DNA from: Candidatus Bipolaricaulota bacterium
Lineage (GTDB): Bacteria; Bipolaricaulota; Bipolaricaulia; UBA7950; UBA9294
Length of the DNA stretch: 6,284 bases
Assembly: GCA_018399865.1 (NCBI GenBank)
Contig: JAGYNL010000207.1
Location: 1 to 6,284, forward strand
Direction: 5' to 3'
The notes below the pieces were generated by a model, which searched no databases, had not been told where the DNA came from, and was given only the letters and a program-made list of their open reading frames with translations. Position 1 is the first letter of the stretch. Each line of letters opens with the position of its first letter. Shown here one piece after another: positions 1-4,586 of this stretch. The translations under genes were made by a program, and so were the position numbers.

Positions 1-327
1 ATCCTGCAGCCCCTGAACATGGACGTACATAAGCACTATCGCGTCTACACCAGCGTTAATCAACGTCTCCATCATGTCATGCTGGGGTCCGAGTTCCCCA
101 CCAGCCATTTCAACCCTGGCAGTCCAGCCTCGGTGCGCGCATTCGATCTCGAACTGCTTTACATCCCTCTGCACAGATTCGGATGACATGGAGTGTCCCA
201 CCAAGGCTATTACAGGATTGTCCGAAAGTTTATTTGGTACAGGAAATTCATCATCAACTGCCATTGCCCCAAGACCAATAACCATAACCAACGACACTAA
301 CATAATTAGCACTTTCTTGAGATTCAT
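1..327 (-). CDS. Sugar ABC transporter substrate-binding protein (N-terminal part, gene runs off left edge)
   Basis: The frame is open for 109 codons from an ATG at 327 to the window edge. Residues 1-23 look like a type I signal peptide: MNLKK start, a hydrophobic run (VLIMLVSLVMVIGLG) and an A-M-A cleavage site. There is no lipobox cysteine, so the product should be a soluble exported or periplasmic protein. The mature part starts with a beta-strand/alpha-helix pattern (NPVIALVGHSMSSESVQRDV, then a helix ending ECAHRGW, then a strand with ARVEMAGG). It continues to HDMMETLINAGVDAIVLM. This is the first lobe of the periplasmic-binding-protein fold used for ribose, galactose and similar sugars (Peripla_BP_4 type). 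The family role is capturing a sugar for an ABC importer; the ligand cannot be named from this part. A strong ribosome site and its own regulated promoter lie upstream. Permease and ATPase genes would be expected beyond the left edge. Confidence 0.85.
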   Translation of the reverse strand, partial: MNLKKVLIMLVSLVMVIGLGAMAVDDEFPVPNKLSDNPVIALVGHSMSSESVQRDVKQFEIECAHRGWTARVEMAGGELGPQHDMMETLINAGVDAIVLMYVHVQGLQD

Positions 328-335
328 ATCTATTT

Positions 336-341
336 ACCTCC
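336..341 (-). promoter_or_regulatory. Shine-Dalgarno site of the substrate-binding protein gene
   Basis: The minus strand reads GGAGGT, then 8 nt, then ATG. This spacing and near-perfect anti-16S match support the ATG at 327 as the start codon. Confidence 0.85.
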
Positions 342-423
342 GTATGCATTTAGACCTTCCGAGCAATTTCCCCTACACGTTGCTTTATAGATCTCACCTC
401 CTCGCTATCTATCTCTGACAATC

Positions 424-459
424 GTAACCGTTTACCAAAACGTTTACGAAAACGTTTAC
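424..459. promoter_or_regulatory. Three tandem LacI/GalR-type operators
   Basis: Read on the minus strand, three consecutive 12-mers sit head to tail: GTAAACGTTTTC (459-448), GTAAACGTTTTG (447-436) and GTAAACGGTTAC (435-424). The first two contain the perfect palindrome AAACGTTT around the central CG typical of LacI/GalR-family and cre-like operators. The third has outer GTAA/TTAC symmetry. The array starts one base downstream of the -10 box and covers the predicted transcription start near 454, the classical position for repression by blocking initiation. The regulator itself is not in the window. The link to sugar control of the downstream binding-protein gene is inference from position and operator type. 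Confidence 0.75.
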
Positions 460-460
460 T

Positions 461-489
461 ACTCTAACAGATGCTTCGGCATATGTCAA
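461..489 (-). promoter_or_regulatory. Sigma-70-type promoter for the substrate-binding protein gene
   Basis: On the minus strand a perfect -35 TTGACA (489-484) is followed by a 17 bp spacer and a -10 TAGAGT (466-461), which matches TATAAT at 4 of 6 positions. Initiation would fall around 454, inside the first operator, giving a leader of roughly 125 nt before the ATG at 327. The weaker -10 and the adjacent operators fit a regulated promoter. Confidence 0.75.
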
Positions 490-497
490 GCTTGACA
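484..497. repeat. Perfect 14 bp palindrome over the -35 box
   Basis: TGTCAAGCTTGACA is a perfect dyad. Its left half is the minus-strand -35 box of the binding-protein promoter, and its right half is a plus-strand TTGACA. No acceptable plus-strand -10 follows at 16-18 bp, so a divergent promoter is not supported. It may be a second regulator site or a chance symmetry. Confidence 0.5.
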
Positions 498-709
498 AAA
501 AAATGATGCTAATGCCCTTCTACACAGGATCAAAACGACTTATATCAACACCACATCTACAGAACTTTTGACGGAGCTTCCCTGGAAAAATGCAACAGAT
601 AGCTTTTGGCCCTCTCAACAACTAGAAACCACAGACAGGTCAACCCCATAGATGCTAGCTATTCACTTGCCTAACCGCTTAGCTTATTCACATCCCGGCA
701 ATGAATCTT
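498..709. other. Gene-free interval downstream of galT
   Basis: This stretch between the galT stop codon and the promoter region of the binding-protein gene holds no convincing coding frame, RNA gene or repeat. A rho-independent terminator for the treT-galT operon was sought. Only a weak dyad is present (CTAA/TTAG, 4 bp stem, near 670-682) with no T-run after it, and a minus-strand T7 run near 498-504 with no stem before it. The operon terminator is therefore unidentified. Confidence 0.6.
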
Positions 710-1732
710 CTATACCTCTCTTAGGTACTGCGCTGCTTCCTCTGGAGGTACTGGATTGATGAAAAAACCAGTCGCGTGCTCTAGGCCAGCCATTACAGTG
801 AGACGAGGAATAATGGTGACTTGCCAGTGGTAACTATGCTCCATCGTTGGCCAGTAATCATGTTTGTTTGATCCTGCGGAAACATTTGGCGCAGTATGTA
901 GCATCAGGTTGTAAGGCGGGTCATTTAGCAAGCCTCTCAGGCGATGTAGCGTTCGCTTAAGAATGTCTGCAAACTCCCTGCGCTCTCCTGCTGATATGTC
1001 AGAAAAATCGTGCGCATGCTTTCTTGGCATTATCTTCATTTCAAAAGGAAAGCATGAATCGTACGGAGCATACACAACGTAATCATCTGTCTGTTCGATG
1101 ATGCGTTCTCCAGAGCGGAGCTCTGTTTTCAGCACATCACAGAATAGGCATTCCCCCTTATCCTTGTAGTAAGAATGTGCTTCCTGCAGCTCCTTGTCGA
1201 TTACTTGCGGTACAATCGGTGTAGCAACAATCTGCGCATGCGGGTGGTTTAGGGATGCTCCCGCCGCTTTTCCATGGTTTTCGAAGATCAATACGAATCT
1301 ACAGCGACTATCTTTCTTTATCTGCTCTAATCTCACGGCAAAGGTGTCAACGATTTTTTGAACTTCCTTTAGAGGAAGTTGTGCTATACCCTTTCGGTGA
1401 TCAGGGCTTTCTATGATCACCTCGTGCCTGCCTTGACCATCCATTCGTTGGTAAAGCCCATCAACAATTAGCTTTCCAGTTTCAGAACAATCATCACTTA
1501 AGGCAGGAAACTTGTTTGGCACCACGCGCACTTGCCATGATCCATCAGGCTTAGAGACGCGGTAGATCTCTGGGGGAGTTTTATCCTCATTACCAGGGCA
1601 AAAAGGACACTCAGCCTCCGACAACTCCTTCGATCTCTCACCGGCAGCTAGAAAATCAGATGGACGCTTTCCTCTTATGGGAGCAACGATCACCCAACGG
1701 TCACCAATTGGCCCCCGTCTCAGTTCGGTCAT
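710..1732 (-). CDS. galT: Galactose-1-phosphate uridylyltransferase family protein
   Basis: Complete protein of 340 residues, close to the roughly 350 usual for GalT. The family transfers a nucleotidyl group between hexose 1-phosphates and NDP-sugars (Leloir pathway: UDP-glucose + Gal-1-P to Glc-1-P + UDP-galactose) through a covalent uridylyl-histidine, in the cytoplasm. Visible landmarks are CPFC at residues 42-45, H112 in the SPDH stretch, and the active-site N-H-P-H-A-Q motif at 162-167. By homology C42, C45, H112 and H163 bind zinc and H165 is the nucleophile. A second CxxC (C195/C198) lies in the C-terminal half. The tail GLEHATGFFINPVPPEE resembles archaeal and thermophile GalT or plant ADP-glucose phosphorylase more than the E. 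coli type, so the true nucleotide sugar could be ADP- or UDP-linked. The gene lies 28 nt after treT with its own ribosome site, so the two are very likely one operon. GalT family membership is near certain; exact substrate is not. Confidence 0.93.
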   Translation of the reverse strand: MTELRRGPIGDRWVIVAPIRGKRPSDFLAAGERSKELSEAECPFCPGNEDKTPPEIYRVSKPDGSWQVRVVPNKFPALSDDCSETGKLIVDGLYQRMDGQGRHEVIIESPDHRKGIAQLPLKEVQKIVDTFAVRLEQIKKDSRCRFVLIFENHGKAAGASLNHPHAQIVATPIVPQVIDKELQEAHSYYKDKGECLFCDVLKTELRSGERIIEQTDDYVVYAPYDSCFPFEMKIMPRKHAHDFSDISAGERREFADILKRTLHRLRGLLNDPPYNLMLHTAPNVSAGSNKHDYWPTMEHSYHWQVTIIPRLTVMAGLEHATGFFINPVPPEEAAQYLREV

Positions 1733-1734
1733 TG

Positions 1735-1743
1735 CCCTTCCTT
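1735..1743 (-). promoter_or_regulatory. Shine-Dalgarno site of galT
   Basis: The minus strand reads AAGGAAGGG immediately before CA-ATG, in the short gap between treT and galT. It supports the ATG at 1732 as the start and translation of galT from the treT-galT message. Confidence 0.65.
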
Positions 1744-1760
1744 GTAAGCAAGACGACGTA

Positions 1761-2978
1761 CTAGCGTTTAACCACTTTGTTTATCAGCGTAAGCCAGTTA
1801 AGCAACAACTGAGGCATCAAGAAGTTCTGTTGCACGTGCTCTCGACCACGCGCCCCCAGTTCAGCCCTAAGATCCCTATCATTTATGAGGCGAATTGCCA
1901 GCTCAGCTGCTGTTTTGGAATCTCCCGGCTCTACGAGATATCCCGTCTCCCCGTCGATAACCTGCTGTGGAATTCCACCAACATTTGTTGCAATCACTGG
2001 CGTCTCCTTCCACAGCGACTCCGCTACAGTTAACCCAAATCCTTCGCGCAAAGAAAGCTGAAGAACAACGGTAGCCTCACGTTGCAAAGCGTTCACCAAA
2101 AGCGGATCAGTTTCTGTGATTAGGTGCACATCATCCATGTCCTGCGTTTTGAGAAAGATCTGGTTATAGATCTCCGGCCCCTCAGGATCATCGCTAGCCA
2201 TGTTGCCAACCATTACTAGCCGACAGTCAACCTCCTTTCGTACGTGGAGGAAGACATGTAACACACCCATTGGATTCTTCCATTTGTCAAATCTCGAAAC
2301 CTGCAAAATAATAGGTTTATCACGAGGTATTCCATAATCGGCTAGCAACTTGTCAATTGCCGCTTGGCTAAGTTCCTGGTTGATTGCCGACAGAGAATCA
2401 ATAGCTGGGGGAATGATGGTTGTATCCACAGGCAGATCAGGCTTGCGGAAAGCATCAGACGATACCACTACAGTATCGTAGCGCAACACAAATGGTTTCA
2501 ACCGCTGCCAAACTACTTCATCCGGTGTGGACAAGTCGATATGACAACGCCAGATCCATGGCACATCCTTCTGCCTGTAGCGAAGCATAGGAAGCGGCTG
2601 TGGGTCATGCACAACAACCAAATCATGATGAGACAGCGGGCTATACAGCGCGAACGCCTTATTTATAGAAAGGTATCTTTCCATATCCCTATCACTTAGG
2701 CAGACATGCTCGCCCTGTAAGCCATTATGCAGCTTCTTAGTGACCTGGAACAGGGCAGGATCACCGTAAAGTAGGTTCCAATCGGCATTTATTCCCACGT
2801 CATTGAATAGCGGCACAAGCGAGTTCAACATACCCGCTACCCCTCCACCGTGGAAAGTGGAGTTAATCTCCAGCATCCTAAGCCCATACAAAGGACGAGC
2901 AGCGCGAAACACGTTCGCCACTGCTTCGGAGCCAACACATCTAAGATATCTTTCGATTCCCAAGGAGTCTAGTTGCAC
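1761..2978 (-). CDS. treT: Trehalose synthase, glycosyltransferring (TreT, GT4 family)
   Basis: Complete 405-residue retaining glycosyltransferase of GT-B fold, about the length of archaeal TreT. TreT reversibly makes trehalose from an NDP-glucose and glucose in the cytoplasm. The N-terminal acceptor domain has the TreT-like opening (RCVGSEAV, then the EINSTFHGGGVAGML glycine loop at about 37-51), followed by the TKKLHNGLQG signature (80-89), VVHDPQP (122-128) and RCHIDLS (144-150). The C-terminal donor domain has the basic loop SRFDKWKN (228-235) and the E-x7-E motif REGFGLTVAE with E312 and E320, then NVGGIP and GETGYLVEPGD. The start is GTG at 2978; an in-frame TAA at 2993-2991 excludes a longer protein. 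No Shine-Dalgarno is visible, but a strong promoter lies only 9 nt upstream, suggesting a leaderless message. The first gene of an operon with galT. A related GT4 disaccharide or glycogen-type enzyme is the alternative. Confidence 0.88.
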   Translation of the reverse strand: MQLDSLGIERYLRCVGSEAVANVFRAARPLYGLRMLEINSTFHGGGVAGMLNSLVPLFNDVGINADWNLLYGDPALFQVTKKLHNGLQGEHVCLSDRDMERYLSINKAFALYSPLSHHDLVVVHDPQPLPMLRYRQKDVPWIWRCHIDLSTPDEVVWQRLKPFVLRYDTVVVSSDAFRKPDLPVDTTIIPPAIDSLSAINQELSQAAIDKLLADYGIPRDKPIILQVSRFDKWKNPMGVLHVFLHVRKEVDCRLVMVGNMASDDPEGPEIYNQIFLKTQDMDDVHLITETDPLLVNALQREATVVLQLSLREGFGLTVAESLWKETPVIATNVGGIPQQVIDGETGYLVEPGDSKTAAELAIRLINDRDLRAELGARGREHVQQNFLMPQLLLNWLTLINKVVKR

Positions 2979-2987
2979 AATATCAGC

Positions 2988-3016
2988 ATTTTACTACGGC
3001 AAACGCCTTATGTCCA
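2988..3016 (-). promoter_or_regulatory. Promoter of the treT-galT operon
   Basis: On the minus strand TGGACA (3016-3011, 5 of 6 to consensus) is followed by a 17 bp spacer and TAAAAT (2993-2988, 5 of 6). The -10 box ends 9 nt before the treT GTG, so transcription should begin about 3 nt before the start codon, or at it. No operator resembling those at 424-459 is seen here. The -35 box ends 18 bp from the left end of the inserted element. Confidence 0.65.
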
Positions 3017-3021
3017 TACAT

Positions 3022-3035
3022 CATCGAGCATCGAG
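3022..3035. repeat. Tandem 7-mer repeat at the left border of the element
   Basis: CATCGAG occurs twice head to tail; the last G is also the first base of the left terminal repeat. The same bases form a TCGA-GCA-TCGA mini-hairpin (3024-3034) abutting the element end. This may be target sequence or part of the recognition site. Confidence 0.5.
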
Positions 3036-3057
3036 GGGTCGCGTCTTCATTTTTGGT
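3035..3057 (+). repeat. Left terminal inverted repeat of the RAYT element
   Basis: A 23 bp sequence starting GGGGTCGCG and ending CATTTTTGGT. It equals the reverse complement of 3933-3955 except for one base (G here against A at the matching position). Symmetry stops abruptly on both sides. Confidence 0.9.
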
Positions 3058-3074
3058 ATCAAATATCGTATAAT
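3046..3074 (+). promoter_or_regulatory. Probable RAYT promoter
   Basis: A perfect -10 TATAAT at 3069-3074 is paired with a weak -35 TTCATT at 3046-3051 (3 of 6) across 17 bp; that -35 lies inside the left terminal repeat. The -10 ends 5 nt before the RAYT ATG, so initiation would fall at or just inside the start codon. Low expression is normal for transposases, and the poor -35 would agree with this. Confidence 0.5.
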
Positions 3075-3079
3075 GACTC

Positions 3080-3943
3080 ATGGCACGTCAACTCAGAGTC
3101 GAATTTGAGGGAGCGCTTTACCACATTACAAATAGGGGTAACGGACGCAATAAGACCTTCTTCTCAGATCGTGATCGAGAGGCATTCCTTGATATCCTTG
3201 GCAGAGTCGTCGACCGCTACGGCTGGCGTTGTTACGCCTACTGCCTCATGAACAACCACTACCACCTGTTAGTTGAGACACCAAAAGCCAACCTCTCAAA
3301 GGGGATGCATCAGCTAAACGGCGTGTTCACTCAGAACGTAAACCGCTACAACAATCGGGCAGGACATCTCTTTCAAGGCCGCTTCAAATCAATACTTGTA
3401 GAGAAAGAAAGCCACCTGCTCGAGCTTGCTCGTTACGTAGTGCTAAACCCTGTGCGCGCAAAAATGGTCGACAGACCCGAACAGTGGAAGTGGAGCAGTT
3501 ATAGAGCTACAGCCGGGCAATGCAAGTCGCCTGAATTTCTTTGTGTGCAGTGGATTCTGGAGCAGTTTGGCACCAATCCAGCACGTGCAATAGAAGCATA
3601 CAGGCGTTTCGTCAGTGAGGGTTACGGCGTGCCGATTTGGGACAGGCTGAAACCAGGAAACATTCTGGGTTCTGAGGAATTCGTTGGGCAGGTAAAACCC
3701 CTTTTCTCCAAGCACCGGGAAAACACAGATTTTCCGCAAGATCAGAGGCTAGCCATGCGCCCCTCGCTTGAGAAGATCTTCCAAGGTGTCACTGACAAGG
3801 CTACTAGGAACGATCGGATCTACGAAGCAACCAGAATTCATGAGTACACGCTAAAGGAAGTAGGAAGTCACCTGGGGCTTTGCTGCTCAACGATAAGCAT
3901 ACTAGCAAAGAAGGTTTACGAAGCCAAAAAACACCAAAAATGA
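3080..3943 (+). CDS. REP-associated tyrosine transposase (Y1_Tnp / HUH superfamily)
   Basis: Complete 287-residue protein. The opening MARQLRVEFEGALYHITNRGN is the hallmark N-terminus of the RAYT/IS200-related Y1_Tnp family. The metal-binding HUH motif is H60-Y61-H62 within CLMNNHYHLL, and the likely catalytic tyrosine is Y119 in RYVVLNPVRA; WKWSSYRA follows at 136-143. These enzymes nick and join single-stranded DNA through a 5'-phosphotyrosine. Residues from about 240 (RIHEYTLKEVGSHLGLCCSTISILAKKV) form a helix-turn-helix like those in the C-terminal extension of some RAYTs, probably for end recognition. Domains are intact, so it may be active. An in-frame TGA at 3074-3076 confirms the ATG at 3080. 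The TGA stop at 3941-3943 lies inside the right terminal repeat. No Shine-Dalgarno is visible. Confidence 0.92.
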   Translation: MARQLRVEFEGALYHITNRGNGRNKTFFSDRDREAFLDILGRVVDRYGWRCYAYCLMNNHYHLLVETPKANLSKGMHQLNGVFTQNVNRYNNRAGHLFQGRFKSILVEKESHLLELARYVVLNPVRAKMVDRPEQWKWSSYRATAGQCKSPEFLCVQWILEQFGTNPARAIEAYRRFVSEGYGVPIWDRLKPGNILGSEEFVGQVKPLFSKHRENTDFPQDQRLAMRPSLEKIFQGVTDKATRNDRIYEATRIHEYTLKEVGSHLGLCCSTISILAKKVYEAKKHQK

Positions 3944-3955
3944 AGATGCGACCCC
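3933..3955 (-). repeat. Right terminal inverted repeat of the RAYT element
   Basis: A 23 bp sequence starting ACCAAAAATG and ending GCGACCCC on the plus strand, 22 of 23 complementary to the left repeat. It contains the transposase stop codon and encodes its last residues (Q-K). It ends 4 bp before the yhhN ATG. Confidence 0.9.
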
Positions 3956-3959
3956 GTAG

Positions 3960-4586
3960 ATGATTGTACTTTCTGTAGTGGCATTAGGCTTCGCAGCAGC
4001 GCACATCTACGCTAGCTGGAAAGAGAAGCGTACCTACACGTATGTCTTTAAACCGCTAACAATAGTCGTTTTGCTTATTCTGGCCATTCTTCGAGCTAAT
4101 GGCATAGGCTCGCTGTATTCAGGGGGCATCATTGCCGGGATAGTCTTCTCCCTGGTAGGCGACGTGGCGTTGATGCTACCAAAAAAGCAGATCATCATCG
4201 GTATGAGCGCTTTTCTCGTTGCTCATATTGCCTACATTGTTTCGTTTTCACGGGGAATGGATATGATGACCAGCTTCTGGCCTCTACTTCCCATAATGTT
4301 ATACGGTGCAGCAATCGCTTGGATCATCTTCCCAAAAGCAGGAAAACTAAGGTTTCCAGCCCTGGTTTACGAGATAGCCATTCTGGCTATGGCCTGGAGG
4401 GCGCTAGAACGTATGCTGCAGACCGGAGAGCCAAGCGCCGTGCTTGCTCTATCCGGCGCGATGTTATTTTTGATATCGGACTCTTTTTGGGCCTGCAATT
4501 TCATCATCAAACGCTGTACTAATGCCCAATCATTAATCCTTGGCACCTATTACCTTGCCCAGTGGCTAATCGTGTTATCTATTTGA
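3960..4586 (+). CDS. yhhN: YhhN/TMEM86-family membrane protein (lysoplasmalogenase-like)
   Basis: Complete 208-residue, very hydrophobic protein with about eight membrane segments (roughly 1-19, 27-46, 54-73, 78-97, 106-125, 132-149, 158-180 and 190-208). Family landmarks are K31-P32 in the second segment, GDVALMLP with D68, FLVAHIAY with H89, GAMLFLISDSFWA with D174, and LGTYYLAQWL near the end. TMEM86 proteins hydrolyse the vinyl-ether bond of lysoplasmalogen in the membrane; the bacterial YhhN role is less settled, so the enzyme name is by homology. An in-frame TAG directly precedes the ATG. No Shine-Dalgarno exists because the RAYT element ends 4 bp upstream, so the native control region has been displaced. 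Expression may depend on read-through from the transposase, whose stop is 16 nt away. The last 12 bp overlap the uvrC end on the other strand. Confidence 0.85.
   Translation: MIVLSVVALGFAAAHIYASWKEKRTYTYVFKPLTIVVLLILAILRANGIGSLYSGGIIAGIVFSLVGDVALMLPKKQIIIGMSAFLVAHIAYIVSFSRGMDMMTSFWPLLPIMLYGAAIAWIIFPKAGKLRFPALVYEIAILAMAWRALERMLQTGEPSAVLALSGAMLFLISDSFWACNFIIKRCTNAQSLILGTYYLAQWLIVLSI

Larger units (their letters stand above)
3035..3955 (+). mobile_element. RAYT (REP-associated tyrosine transposase) element with terminal inverted repeats
   Basis: A 921 bp unit made of a single Y1-transposase gene bounded by inverted repeats at 3035-3057 and 3933-3955. Nothing else is encoded. The repeats sit tightly around the gene: the promoter -35 lies in the left one and the stop codon in the right one. 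The element separates treT (minus) from yhhN (plus); removing it would leave a divergent intergenic region of only about 60 bp. No flanking target-site duplication is seen. This fits RAYT and IS200-like single-strand mechanisms, which generally do not create one. Boundaries are inferred from the repeat ends. Confidence 0.8.

Noticed and set aside
74..418. Open frame of 114 codons on the plus strand
   Set aside because: It lies opposite the signal-peptide gene at 1-327 and its promoter leader; the translation has no recognisable fold and no ribosome site, while the minus strand gives a clear binding protein.
492..520. Plus-strand TTGACA as a divergent promoter
   Set aside because: No -10-like hexamer at 16-18 bp, and transcription would run antisense into galT without a gene to serve.
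660..691. Candidate galT terminator and TATTCAC direct repeat
   Set aside because: The stem is only 4 bp with no T-run, and the 7 bp repeat occurs just twice in AT-rich sequence.
1030..1050. A 10 bp match (ATCTTCATTT) to the element end inside galT
   Set aside because: It covers less than half of the repeat, falls in a conserved coding region, and is expected by chance at this base composition.
1677..2033. Plus-strand frame across the galT/treT junction
   Set aside because: Antisense shadow of two strongly recognisable genes.
3443..3739. Minus-strand frame inside the transposase
   Set aside because: Shadow of the RAYT coding sequence, which carries the HUH and tyrosine motifs in the plus frame.
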